Positions 25,794 to 34,934 of a stretch of DNA of 41,081 nt are shown piece after piece; the stretch's first letter is position 1; every line of letters starts with the position of its first letter. The position numbers and the translations under genes are program-made. Below the pieces are notes generated by a model. That model searched no databases and was not told where the DNA came from. It saw nothing but the letters and a program-made list of their open reading frames with translations. The DNA comes from Pseudomonadota bacterium (GTDB lineage: Bacteria; Tectomicrobia; Entotheonellia; Entotheonellales; Entotheonellaceae), in NCBI GenBank assembly GCA_005777235.1, contig SXND01000230.1:1-41081 (forward strand), in the 5' to 3' direction.

Positions 25794-28700
25794 GCTGAAC
25801 CTGCGCTTTCCCGACCCCGAGCATGTCATCATCAGCCTGGACGGCGAGACCACCGAGGCGCTGCCCTTCAGCATGCCCCTGCACCGGGAGGAGCACGAAG
25901 AGCTGCGCTGGTATCTGGAAACCTACGCGGCGCACTACACCACTGAGGTGGATGACCAGCGCGCCGCCCGCCTGGCGCAGCAGTTGCCAGCCTGGGGTCA
26001 GGCCCTGTTTGACGCCGTGTGGCACGACCGGGCGGCGCAGCGGTTGTTGAACGCCTTCCAGGACAGCCAGGAGCCCGGCCGCTTGCTGACCATCAGTGCC
26101 GAGCATCCCAGCATCCTGGCGCTGCCCTGGGAGCTGTTACATGACTCGGCGCCTGGCGGCACGTTTGTGCTGCATGAGCACCCGCGCCTCTCCATCCGCC
26201 GCCGCATGCCGGGGGCTACGGGTGGGCGACGGACCGCACGGGTGCAGAGCAAGGCACAACTGCGCCTGCTGTTCGTGATCAGCCGCCCGAGCGGCGCCAG
26301 TTTTATTGACCCACGGGCCGATGCCCAGGCCGTGCTAGAGGCGGTGCAGGCCGAGGCGCCCGGCGCGGTGGAGGTCGAGTTTTTGCGTCCAGCGACGCTG
26401 GCCGGGCTGGTCAAGCGCCTGGAAGATACCACGCTGCCGCCGGTGGACATCGTGCATTTTGACGGGCATGGCGTGTTCGACCGCCACGGGCACATCGCCA
26501 CGCCGCAGGCGCGCCAGGAGACGCGCTCCACGCCAGAGACCGACCTGTTGCGCACGGCGGACTTGCAGCCGGGCCCCAATACCGGCTATCTGCTGTTTGA
26601 ACAGGACGACGGCCGCACGCATTATGTGGCGGCGCCGCTGTTGGGCGACATGCTGCATCGCCAGCAGGTGGCCATGGTGGTGCTGTCGGCCTGTCAATCC
26701 GCCATGCTGGGCGACAGCGCGGAGCCCATGGGCAGCGTGGCGGTGCGCCTCACGGCCACGGGGATTCCGGCGGTGCTGGCCATGACGCATAGCGTGCTGG
26801 TGAGCACGACGCGCCAGTTGTTTGGGGAGTTTTACGGCCAGTTGGCCCGTGGCCAGGCCATCGGGGCCGCCCTGGACACGGCGCGCCGGGCCCTGTATCG
26901 CCAGCCGGGCAAGCACATGGTGACGCGGGGCACGGAGCGGGTACGGCTGCACCTGCACGATTGGTTTGTGCCAGCGCTGTATCAGATGGGCCAGGATGTG
27001 GCGCTGCTGCAGACTGCCCCCGCCGCGCGCCCCGTCAGTGCGCCACCGGCCCGGCACAACCTGCCGGACCAACAGGAAGCCGGGTTCTTTGGCCGCCGCC
27101 GGGAGTTGTGGGATATCGAGCGCTGGTATGTGCAGGGCACGCGCCGCCTGACGATCAGCGGCTTTGGCGGCCAGGGTAAGACGGCGCTGGCCCAGGAGGT
27201 CGGGCGCTGGCTGCTGCGCACCGGGCTGTTCCAGGCGGTGGTGTTCGTGGACTACACTGCCTTCCAGGGCGTTGACCCGGTGGGCCTGGCGTGCAGTACG
27301 CTGGCCACGGTGCTGGACAGCAATGTGCTGGACGCCGAGGCCGCCACCACGGCCCTGCACCACACGCCGACGCTGCTCATCCTGGATAACCTGGAGGCGC
27401 TGGACGCGGCGCCGCTGCGTGAGCTGCTGGAGGCGGCGCGGGCCTGGTCTGAGGCTGGCGCCAGCCGGGTGCTGTGCACCACGCGCACACCTGATCTGCA
27501 GCACCCGGACTATCCCATCGCCAACAGCCGCCGGCACCGTGTCCTGCCGCTCGCCGGTCTGGAGGCGGAGGAGGCGCTGCGCTATGTCCAGGCCCTGCAC
27601 GAGCTGCCCCCGGCGCCCAGCGTGCCGCCGCCGTCCAGGGAGGGACTGTTGAGGCTGTGCCGCCTGGTGGACGGGCATGCGCTGTCCATCGGCTTGCTGG
27701 CGCAGCAACTGAAGACCCGGCGTGTGGCGGAACTCGGGGAACGCCTCGAAGCCTTGCTGGCCGATACGCCGGACAATCCCCTCCTGGCGTCGCTCAATCT
27801 GTCGCTGGAGCGACTCGACGACGCGGCGCAGGCGTGGCTGCCCCGGCTTGGGGTGTTCCAGGGGGGCGCCTTGGAGGATGCCCTGCTGGCGATTACCGAA
27901 ATCCCTGAGGCCGACTGGGCCGCCCTGCGCCCGTCCCTGGTGGCGGCGGCGCTCATGCAGCCGGAAGCCGTGTCAGGGGTGACGTCGCCCTACCTGAAAT
28001 TTCACCCCACCCTGGCCCCGGCCCTGTGGGCGCGTCTGGAACCAGCGCAGCAGGCCGACTTGAGCGCCCGGCATCGCCAGGGCTATTACGCGCTGTCTGG
28101 CGATTTGTACCGCGAAGACGACCGCCAGCCGCACGAGGTCCGCGCCATAGCACGCCGGGAATTGCCCAATCTGCTGCATGCTGTCGATACGGCGCTGCTG
28201 GCGCGGGAGGAGTGGTCGGTGGACTTTGTCTCCAGGGTGAACCGATTCCTCGGCGTCTTTGGCCGGCAGCGGGATCGCACCGTCCTCACTCAGCGCGCCC
28301 AGGCCGGCGGGACGCAGACGGGGTCGCAGGCCTGGTATCTCGCCCGTTCCAACCACGGGGAGCAGTTGTTTGCTGCCGGGCAGTATGACGCGGCGGCAGC
28401 GGTGTTCCAGGCGGTGCTGGCCGGGCTGGGGCAAGCGCCGAGCTATGACCGCGGCGTCACCCTGCTGTGGCTGGGGCGCTGCGTCTGTAAGCAGGGGCAA
28501 CCTGCGCAAGCGGTGTCGTACGGTCAGCAGGTGCTGCAGGTACTTGAGCAAGTGCCAGCCTCTGCGGCGGTACAGCAGCTCCAGGCTACTGCACAGACCG
28601 ACCTCGGGGATGCCCTGGCAGCCCTGGGTGACTACCACGCCGCGCAGGAGGCGTATGAAGCGTCACTGCAGCTCGCCCAGGCCAGCGGCAATGACCGACA

Positions 28701-29643
28701 GGCCGCGGTGGTGGCATTCCAGCTTGGTGTGCTGGCTCACCAGCGTGGCGACCGGCCCGGCGCGGCGACAAGCTACCGCGCGGCCCAGCGCACCTTCCAG
28801 CAGCTCGGCGAGCCAGAGCCTGAGTCGGTTGCCTGGCATCAACTGGGCCTGCTGTACCAGCAGGGCCAACAGTGTTATGAGGCCGAAACGGCCTACCGAG
28901 AAGCCGCCCGCCTCAGGGAGGCGCATGGCTTGCTCCTCGGGAAGAACGGCGTTGCCAACACCTGGGACCAACTGGCGCAGGTGAGCGCAAGCAGAGGGCG
29001 CCCACTGGAGGCCGAAGCCTGGTTTCACAAAGCCCTACACGCCATGCGGCAAGGCAGAGATGACGCCGGGCTGGTCATAACGCTGAGCAACCTGGCCGAT
29101 TTGCTGCGCCAGCAACCCACGCGCCTGGCCGAGGCCCAGAGCCTGGCCGAGGAGTCCCTGGCCATCAAGCAGACTATGGCCCCCAACGCCACCGAGATCT
29201 GGAAAACCTACACCCTCCTGGCAGACATCGCGGCGCAACAGTCCGACCCGGCGCTGGCCCAGGCCTATCACGGCCTGGCCCGCCAGACGTACAGAGCCTG
29301 GCCGGGGGCCCGGCAGGTGCGGCAGCGGCATGGTGCCCTGGTCACAGCGGTGGTCGCGACCGTGGCCCAACCGACGCGGCGCGCCGACCTGGAGGCAGGT
29401 CTGACGCAGATGGAGCAGCACGGTTGGGGCCAGCTCGTTGCCGCCATTCGACGTCTCCTGGACGGCGAGCGCCACGACGACAGCCTGCACGCCCAGCTCG
29501 ACCACTTCGAGTCCCTGATCCTCGACACCATCCTGAGCGGCTTAGCCGATCCCCAGGGCCTGGCTGCGCTCCTGGGCGAGGCGGCCAGCACCCCGGATAC
29601 CGCCGAGGGTCAGCCGGCCCCAGACGCTGACAGCAGCCCGTGA
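25783..29643 (+). CDS. CHAT protease-like / NB-ARC ATPase / TPR protein
   Basis: 1286 residues in three parts. A CHAT (caspase-HetF-associated) domain covers about 75-420, with catalytic His in VDIVHFDGHG (about 228) and Cys in VVLSACQSA (about 303). A STAND NB-ARC NTPase covers about 430-760, with Walker A GFGGQGKT (about 460-467) and Walker B LLILDN (about 531). At least six TPR-like helical pairs cover about 860-1190 (e.g. AAAVFQAVLAGLG, ALAALGDYHAAQEAYEASL, LLYQQGQQCYEAETAYREAARL). Family knowledge: such proteins sense a partner through the TPRs, oligomerise by NTP binding and activate the protease, as in bacterial immunity or cell-death pathways. Both catalytic residues and both nucleotide motifs are present, so it should be active. 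The two upstream small genes are likely co-transcribed. Confidence 0.9.
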   Translation: MSLELNLRFPDPEHVIISLDGETTEALPFSMPLHREEHEELRWYLETYAAHYTTEVDDQRAARLAQQLPAWGQALFDAVWHDRAAQRLLNAFQDSQEPGRLLTISAEHPSILALPWELLHDSAPGGTFVLHEHPRLSIRRRMPGATGGRRTARVQSKAQLRLLFVISRPSGASFIDPRADAQAVLEAVQAEAPGAVEVEFLRPATLAGLVKRLEDTTLPPVDIVHFDGHGVFDRHGHIATPQARQETRSTPETDLLRTADLQPGPNTGYLLFEQDDGRTHYVAAPLLGDMLHRQQVAMVVLSACQSAMLGDSAEPMGSVAVRLTATGIPAVLAMTHSVLVSTTRQLFGEFYGQLARGQAIGAALDTARRALYRQPGKHMVTRGTERVRLHLHDWFVPALYQMGQDVALLQTAPAARPVSAPPARHNLPDQQEAGFFGRRRELWDIERWYVQGTRRLTISGFGGQGKTALAQEVGRWLLRTGLFQAVVFVDYTAFQGVDPVGLACSTLATVLDSNVLDAEAATTALHHTPTLLILDNLEALDAAPLRELLEAARAWSEAGASRVLCTTRTPDLQHPDYPIANSRRHRVLPLAGLEAEEALRYVQALHELPPAPSVPPPSREGLLRLCRLVDGHALSIGLLAQQLKTRRVAELGERLEALLADTPDNPLLASLNLSLERLDDAAQAWLPRLGVFQGGALEDALLAITEIPEADWAALRPSLVAAALMQPEAVSGVTSPYLKFHPTLAPALWARLEPAQQADLSARHRQGYYALSGDLYREDDRQPHEVRAIARRELPNLLHAVDTALLAREEWSVDFVSRVNRFLGVFGRQRDRTVLTQRAQAGGTQTGSQAWYLARSNHGEQLFAAGQYDAAAAVFQAVLAGLGQAPSYDRGVTLLWLGRCVCKQGQPAQAVSYGQQVLQVLEQVPASAAVQQLQATAQTDLGDALAALGDYHAAQEAYEASLQLAQASGNDRQAAVVAFQLGVLAHQRGDRPGAATSYRAAQRTFQQLGEPEPESVAWHQLGLLYQQGQQCYEAETAYREAARLREAHGLLLGKNGVANTWDQLAQVSASRGRPLEAEAWFHKALHAMRQGRDDAGLVITLSNLADLLRQQPTRLAEAQSLAEESLAIKQTMAPNATEIWKTYTLLADIAAQQSDPALAQAYHGLARQTYRAWPGARQVRQRHGALVTAVVATVAQPTRRADLEAGLTQMEQHGWGQLVAAIRRLLDGERHDDSLHAQLDHFESLILDTILSGLADPQGLAALLGEAASTPDTAEGQPAPDADSSP

Positions 29644-29694
29644 GGACACCAGACGGGCCTGGCCCACAGCGGGCCGCCTGACGACCTTCTTATG

Positions 29695-29725
29695 CCGCAC
29701 ACCAGGGTTTGCCGTGTGCGGTTTT
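29695..29725 (+). terminator. Rho-independent terminator of the CHAT operon
   Basis: CCGCACAC (29695-29702) pairs perfectly with GTGTGCGG (29714-29721) across an 11-nt loop and is followed by TTTT. It lies 52 nt after the CHAT stop. Confidence 0.75.
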
Positions 29726-29739
29726 GAGGCGCGTGATGC

Positions 29740-29797
29740 CTGGGAGCGCGGGCGTCTCGCCGGCAGCTGGAGCTGGCGCTACCGCCCGCGCTCCCAG
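29740..29797. repeat. CTGGGAGC hairpin, copy 2
   Basis: A perfect 15-bp stem (CTGGGAGCGCGGGCG, 29740-29754, complement at 29783-29797) has a loop that itself contains a second small stem. The arm is the same as in the copies at 13803-13837 and 39702-39726. The 29644-29919 gap otherwise holds the CHAT terminator and the AKR leader. Confidence 0.65.
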
Positions 29798-29919
29798 AAA
29801 AAGCTACACTGGAGGAAGTCTGCACCATTTCTGGTGTACCCTCGGCACTGCATCACCCTGGGCGCCCACGGACTCAGCCCAACAACCTTGTCACCACGCA
29901 GCTTGGAAAGGCATCAGCC

Positions 29920-30912
29920 ATGCAATACCGCCGTTTAGGCCACTCGGGCCTCCAGGTCTCAGTCATTGGTCTGGGCACCAATAACTTCGGCCCACGCATC
30001 GACTACCCCGCCTCTGAGCGCGTGCTCCGGCAGGCGGTTGACGAGGGCATCAACTTTATCGAGACCTCCAACACCTATGGCGAGGGCGAGGCCGAACGTT
30101 TTATCGGCCGGGCCTTGCATCGCCAGCGGCAGCAGGTACTGGTGGCCACCAAAGTGGCCTCCAACATGGGCGACGGCCCTAACACGCATGGGGGCTCACG
30201 CAAGCATATTCTGGAGCAGGTGGATCTCAGCTTACAGCGCCTGCAGACCGATTACATCGACCTCTATCAGATCCACTACTACGATCCGTTTACGCCCCTG
30301 GAGGAAACCCTGCGCACCATGCACTGGTTGGTGCAGCAAGGCAAGGTACGCTACATCGGCTGTTCCAATTTCGCCGCCTGGCAGGTGGCCGAAGCCATGG
30401 GCATCACCACAGCCTTGGGGCTGGAGCCACTGATCAGCGTTGAGCCGGAGTATAGCATGCTGAAGCGCGCCATCGAGAAAGAGCTGATCCCGTGTTGCAC
30501 GCGCTACAACGTCGGCATCCTGCCGTATTTCCCGCTGGCCAGTGGCTTTCTCACCGGCAAATATCGGCGCGACCAGCAAGCCGCCTCTGGGACGCGCTTT
30601 GCGGTGCAGACGCGCCGGGCCGAGACCATTTTGACGCCAGAAAATTTTGATGTGCTGGAGAAGTTAGAGGCTTTTGCGGCGGCGCGCTCGCGCCCGTTGG
30701 TCGAGCTGGCCTTTGCCTGGTTGCTGGCGCATCCGCAGGTGAGCAGCGTCATTGCCGGTGCGACGACCCCGGAGCAGATCAGCGCCAACGTCAAGGCGGT
30801 GGACTGGTACCTGTCGGCGGCGGAGATGGTGGAACTGGACGGCATGCTGCAAGCGCTGGCGCATACGTGGCACATTCCGACGACCCACCTGCGGCCCTTC
30901 CGCGCCTGGTAG
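29920..30912 (+). CDS. Aldo/keto reductase
   Basis: 330 residues. The start MQYRRLGHSGLQVSVIGLGTNNFG is typical of the NADPH-dependent AKR barrel (YajO/Kv-beta-like branch). The tetrad can be located as Tyr in NTYGEGEAE (about 53), Lys in LVATKVA (about 80) and His in LYQIHYYD (about 115). The usual Asp in FDTA reads Glu (FIETSNTYG). The SVIAGATTPEQ segment near 280 is the cofactor-binding end. GGAAAGG upstream is a weak ribosome-binding site. The DUF1800 operon follows after 265 nt with its own promoter, so this gene is probably transcribed separately. Confidence 0.88.
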   Translation: MQYRRLGHSGLQVSVIGLGTNNFGPRIDYPASERVLRQAVDEGINFIETSNTYGEGEAERFIGRALHRQRQQVLVATKVASNMGDGPNTHGGSRKHILEQVDLSLQRLQTDYIDLYQIHYYDPFTPLEETLRTMHWLVQQGKVRYIGCSNFAAWQVAEAMGITTALGLEPLISVEPEYSMLKRAIEKELIPCCTRYNVGILPYFPLASGFLTGKYRRDQQAASGTRFAVQTRRAETILTPENFDVLEKLEAFAAARSRPLVELAFAWLLAHPQVSSVIAGATTPEQISANVKAVDWYLSAAEMVELDGMLQALAHTWHIPTTHLRPFRAW

Positions 30913-31058
30913 GGGCCTGCAGGGCCGTGTTTCTCCGCGTGATGGCGCTACTCCAGACCGCCCGGCAGGAGACGTGGCGCTGAGCGCGGACCCAAGGGAA
31001 GGTATGGCCTGGGCCACACCTGTACTCCTGGCAAGTCGGTATGCGCGGCCCTTCCTGA

Positions 31059-31087
31059 TTGACAGTCCCAGGCTAGCCCATTATCAT
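31059..31087 (+). promoter_or_regulatory. Sigma-70-type promoter for the DUF1800 operon
   Basis: TTGACA (31059-31064) and TATCAT (31082-31087) are spaced by exactly 17 bp. They lie 90 nt ahead of the DUF1800 start. The rest of the 30913-31177 gap shows no gene. Confidence 0.7.
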
Positions 31088-31177
31088 GACGCAACGTACG
31101 GAGAACCTGCCCAAACAGGGTGTATAGGCTACGGTAGTCTGTGCACAGGTGCTCTGCCTGACACGAGGAGGAAGGCC

Positions 31178-32581
31178 ATGGCCAACCAGGAAGTCAGTAT
31201 GATCGCGCACTTGATGCGGCGCGCCGGATTTGGGGCTCCACGGGAGGAGTTGGAAGCCCGTGCCGCCAAGGGCTACGAGGCGACCGTCGAAGAACTGTTA
31301 CATCCAGAAACTCAGCCCCCTCTCAATCGCGATGAAATGATGCGCTACCATCCGTGGACCTGGCGTCCTGGGACACTGCCGGGCATGGGGGCGGCCGAGT
31401 GGCTGCATGACATGATCAACACCAGGCGGCCCCTGGAAGAAAAGATGACCCTGTTCTGGCACCAGGTGTTTGCCACGGGCGTGTCAAAAGTCGATCACTA
31501 CGATGATGTCATGGACATGATCGTCAAATTTCGCGACAAGGGCATGGGCGATTATCGCGCACTGCTCCTGGAGATGGCCAAAGACCCAGCCATGATCTAC
31601 TGGCTCGACAACTGTGACAACCATGCCACCGCGGTGAACGAAAACTGGGGCCGCGAGTTGCTTGAACTGTTTAGTATGGGCGTGAATAATTACACGGAGA
31701 CGGACGTGCGCGAGTGTTCGCGGGCGTTCACTGGCTGGACCATCCTGCCCAAATTGCCGCGTGGCCCGATTGGTCGCCACGACTGGTTCTTCGAGTATCG
31801 CGAAGAAGACCACGATGACAGCGAGAAGACTTTTCTGGGTGTGACGGGCGATCTCGACGGCGAAGACATCATCCGCATCATCTGTGAGCAGCCGGCCACG
31901 CCCCGCTTTGTGGCGCGGCATCTGTACAATTTCTTCGTGGCTGACGAAGCGCAAGTGCCCGCCTGGTCGGTGACGCCGCCACGTGATCCGTCGGCTATCA
32001 ACTTGCTGAGCAAGACGTTAGTGCAATCGGACTACGACATTCGCTCGACCTTGCGTGTGTTGTTTAACTCCGACTTCTTCAAAGATTCCCTCTATGCCCG
32101 TCTCAAAAGCCCGACGGAAGTGGTGGTCGGGACCTTGCGCCTCGTCGGCGGGGCCGAATTTCCGGCGCCTGGCCTGGGCAACCTGTCGCGCCAGCCTGGG
32201 TACATGGGCCAGGACTTGCTCAATCCCCCCAGCGTTGAGGGTTGGCATACGGGCGTGGAATGGATTAACAGCGGCTCGTTGATGCAGCGTGTGAATTTTA
32301 CCGCGGAGCTGGTCGGCGATGTGAGCCGTCCGGGCATCAAGGCCATCGTCAACCGTCTGCACGTACAGCAGGTGCGGACTATCGACGCGGTGGTGGATAG
32401 CTGCCTGGACTTGCTCGGTCCCCTCGACATGTCCTCGTCAAGCCGGGCCGGGTTGGTCGGCTTTAGTGGCGAAGGCGGGGATTTTCTGTGGGATACGCCG
32501 GAGCACATCCAGACCTCCACGGCGCGGGTCTCCGAGCTGCTGCAGTTGATTGTCGCCACCCGCGAATATCAGTTCGCCTAA
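31178..32581 (+). CDS. DUF1800 family protein
   Basis: 467 residues from ATG 31178, with GAGGAGG 8 nt upstream; the open frame upstream is noncoding. It starts IAHLMRRAGFGAPREELEARAAKGY, and signature segments follow: MTLFWHQVFATG (about 90), NENWGRELLELFSMGVNNYTETDVRECSRAFTGW (about 155-190), TPRFVARHLYNFF and NPPSVEGWHTG (about 350). The function of DUF1800 is unknown. It commonly precedes DUF1501, as here, with an 18-nt gap. No signal peptide is visible, so it seems cytoplasmic, unlike some family members. Confidence 0.9.
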   Translation: MANQEVSMIAHLMRRAGFGAPREELEARAAKGYEATVEELLHPETQPPLNRDEMMRYHPWTWRPGTLPGMGAAEWLHDMINTRRPLEEKMTLFWHQVFATGVSKVDHYDDVMDMIVKFRDKGMGDYRALLLEMAKDPAMIYWLDNCDNHATAVNENWGRELLELFSMGVNNYTETDVRECSRAFTGWTILPKLPRGPIGRHDWFFEYREEDHDDSEKTFLGVTGDLDGEDIIRIICEQPATPRFVARHLYNFFVADEAQVPAWSVTPPRDPSAINLLSKTLVQSDYDIRSTLRVLFNSDFFKDSLYARLKSPTEVVVGTLRLVGGAEFPAPGLGNLSRQPGYMGQDLLNPPSVEGWHTGVEWINSGSLMQRVNFTAELVGDVSRPGIKAIVNRLHVQQVRTIDAVVDSCLDLLGPLDMSSSSRAGLVGFSGEGGDFLWDTPEHIQTSTARVSELLQLIVATREYQFA

Positions 32582-32599
32582 AGAGAGAAGGACGTCATC

Positions 32600-33727
32600 A
32601 TGGCTAACACAAGCAAAGATCCGGTGCTGGTGGTGCTCCAGCTGACCGGTGGCAATGACTACCTGAATACGGTCATTCCCTATACCAACCCCCTGTACAA
32701 AGACTATCGGCCCGTGGTCGGGATCCCCGACAACAAGGTGCTCCCCCTCGACGACAAAGTCGCCTTCCACCCGGCCATGGGGGCGATGAAGCCGATCTAC
32801 GAGCGCGGCGACATGGCGATTCTCCACGGTGTGGGCTATCCCAATGCGCCACGTTCGCATTTCCGTTCCATGGACATCTGGCATACCTGTGAGCCGACCA
32901 AGCTGGGCACCGAAGGCTGGTTGGGTCGGGCCACCCGCGAGATCGATCCCCACAAAGAAAACGTGCTCACCACAGTGAGCTTCGGGCCGGCGCTGTTCCG
33001 GGCCTTAACGCTGCCCGGTGTGCCGGTGGCCTGTGTGGATAATCTCGACACCTACGGCTTGCTGCCAGGCGTCTCGGAACAGCGCCAGCGTCAGCGTATT
33101 CTGCAGTGGTTTGCGCATATGTACTCCCCGGCGGTGGGCAGCGGTCCGGTGATGGATTATCTCGGCCAGACTGGCCTGGATACCTTGCAAGGTGCCGATA
33201 TCCTGAAGAATGCGCCGAAGATGTACTCCTCGACCATTCAATACCCGGAAACGCCCATTGCCAAGAAGTTGAAGGGCATTGCCCAGGTGCACATGGCCAA
33301 TTTCGGCACGCGTATCTTCTACTGCGATCACGGCAGTTTCGACAGCCATTCCAACCAGCATGGCATGCACGACAAGCTATGGCAGGATGTGTCCGCCGGC
33401 GTCGCCTGCTTCTTCGATGACCTGAAGGAGCATGGGATGGGCGACAACGTGGTCATGCTGATGTTTTCCGAGTTTGGCCGCCGCGCGCGCGACAACGGCT
33501 CGGGCACCGATCACGGCTCTGGTGGCGTGGCCTTTGTGCTCGGTGAGCAGGTGAAGGGCGGGCAGTACGGCGAATTCCCCTCCATGAAGGCTGAGGATCT
33601 GGAACAGGGCGACGTGGTCCCGAATCATGACTTCCGGGGCCTGTACAGCACGTTGCTGGAAGATTGGATGGGCCTGGACGCCAAGCCGCTGGTGGGCGGG
33701 ACGTTTGAAAAGTTGGCGTATCTGTAA
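32600..33727 (+). CDS. DUF1501 family protein
   Basis: 375 residues, with GAGAAGGA before ATG 32600. The protein starts VLVVLQLTGGNDYLNTVIP, has HGVGYPNAPRSHFRSMDIW near 75, and has DHGSFDSHSNQHGMH and FSEFGRRARDNGSGTDHGSGG (about 240-320). These metal-ligand-rich segments resemble the alkaline-phosphatase/sulfatase superfamily to which DUF1501 is related. Family members usually carry a Tat signal; here none is seen, so the pair with DUF1800 may work in the cytosol. The NHL protein follows 50 nt later. Confidence 0.9.
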   Translation: MANTSKDPVLVVLQLTGGNDYLNTVIPYTNPLYKDYRPVVGIPDNKVLPLDDKVAFHPAMGAMKPIYERGDMAILHGVGYPNAPRSHFRSMDIWHTCEPTKLGTEGWLGRATREIDPHKENVLTTVSFGPALFRALTLPGVPVACVDNLDTYGLLPGVSEQRQRQRILQWFAHMYSPAVGSGPVMDYLGQTGLDTLQGADILKNAPKMYSSTIQYPETPIAKKLKGIAQVHMANFGTRIFYCDHGSFDSHSNQHGMHDKLWQDVSAGVACFFDDLKEHGMGDNVVMLMFSEFGRRARDNGSGTDHGSGGVAFVLGEQVKGGQYGEFPSMKAEDLEQGDVVPNHDFRGLYSTLLEDWMGLDAKPLVGGTFEKLAYL

Positions 33728-33777
33728 AGGTCAACACCGCGCCTGGCGTCAAGCGCCAGGCGTATGGAGGAAATGCC

Positions 33778-34842
33778 ATGCTTACCGAAACGGTCGCAGG
33801 ACGCACCTATGACTATAGTCACAACGTCGGGCGCGGGGCGCAGACGGGCATGGGGTTTAACAACCCGGTGGCCATGGCCCTGGACGCCGACGGTGTGCTG
33901 TACGTGGTCAACCGGGGGCAAGAAAGTATCAGCAACGTCCCGTGGGATCGCACGGGCATCGGCCAGCGCATCAGTAAGGTCTCCCTGGGCAGTCAGGCAG
34001 GCGAAGAAGACTATCTCCACGAGTTTAGCCGCTACGGCAGCCAGCCCGGCCAGCTCATCTGGCCAGCGGGGATTGTCGTGGATCGACACAACCACATCTA
34101 CGTCACGGACGAATGGCTCAACCGCATCTCCGTCTTTGACACCGACGGCACGTTTCTCCGCTCCTGGGACGCGGTCCAGCCGGGCGAGAGCACGCCGAAC
34201 GGCATCGCGGGCATTGCGCTGGATGCCAACGATATCCTGTACGTGACCGATGGGCGCAGCCATAAGGTGCGCAAATTTGCTACCGATGGCACGTTTCTCG
34301 GCAGTTGGGGCCGTCTGGGCAGTGCACCCGGCGAACTGGATTCCCCCTGGGGCATCACCGTCGATGATGCCGGCTATATCTACGTAGCAGATCACAAGAA
34401 CCACCGGGTGCAGAAGTTCAGCAGTGATGGGGCATGCGTGGCCCGCATTGGCAGCGCCGGGATCAAGCGGGGTTCGTTGGAGTACCCGACCGACGTGGCG
34501 GTGGACCCTGATGGTGATGTGTATGTGTGCACGTGGAATAAAAACGCCTGGGATAGGGGCCGCATTCAGGTTTTTAATGCCGAGGGGCGTTTCCTGACGG
34601 GACTGGTGGGCGATGCGCAGCAGCTGTCCCTGTGGGCGCAGATGACCGTCGAAGCCAACACCGACTACCTCAAGCGCCGTCGCGAGGTACGTAGCACCGA
34701 GCCGGAGTGGACGTTTGCCCAGCCGACGTCGGTGGTGTTTGATACCATCAACGAGCGTGTGCTGGTGGCCGATACGCAGCGCAGCCGCATCCAAATCTAC
34801 AACAAGCTCGCCGACTACCTGGTGCCACAGATGAACCTCTAG
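33778..34842 (+). CDS. NHL-repeat beta-propeller protein
   Basis: 354 residues from ATG 33778 behind TGGAGGA. At least five NHL-type units can be read: FNNPVAMALDADGVLYVVNRG, WPAGIVVDRHNHIYVTDEWLNRI, IAGIALDANDILYVTDGRSHKV, SPWGITVDDAGYIYVADHKNHRV, and YPTDVAVDPDGDVYVCTW. A degenerate last unit is QPTSVVFDTINERVLVADTQRSRI. No signal peptide is seen. NHL propellers bind proteins, RNA or small ligands. As the third gene of the DUF1800-DUF1501 operon it probably supports their function, which is unknown. Confidence 0.88.
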   Translation: MLTETVAGRTYDYSHNVGRGAQTGMGFNNPVAMALDADGVLYVVNRGQESISNVPWDRTGIGQRISKVSLGSQAGEEDYLHEFSRYGSQPGQLIWPAGIVVDRHNHIYVTDEWLNRISVFDTDGTFLRSWDAVQPGESTPNGIAGIALDANDILYVTDGRSHKVRKFATDGTFLGSWGRLGSAPGELDSPWGITVDDAGYIYVADHKNHRVQKFSSDGACVARIGSAGIKRGSLEYPTDVAVDPDGDVYVCTWNKNAWDRGRIQVFNAEGRFLTGLVGDAQQLSLWAQMTVEANTDYLKRRREVRSTEPEWTFAQPTSVVFDTINERVLVADTQRSRIQIYNKLADYLVPQMNL

Positions 34843-34871
34843 ACAGGGGACGTTGGGCAGGTCAATGTCGT

Positions 34872-34902
34872 GGGCGCTCTCTCCCACTGGGAGAGGGCGC
34901 CC
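34872..34902. terminator. Strong hairpin after the NHL gene
   Basis: GGGCGC-T-CTCTCCCA (34872-34886) pairs with TGGGAGAG-G-GCGCCC (34888-34902), 15 pairs with one T-G wobble and an almost loop-less tip. It lies 30 nt after the NHL stop. There is no T-run, so termination is likely but unproven. Confidence 0.5.
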
Positions 34903-34934
34903 ACTCCGGAGCCCCCCGATCACCAGGACACGCC

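Noticed and set aside
25783..29643. Antisense frames within the CHAT gene
   Set aside because: They are shadows of a gene with full domain support. Codon bias fits only the plus-strand frame.
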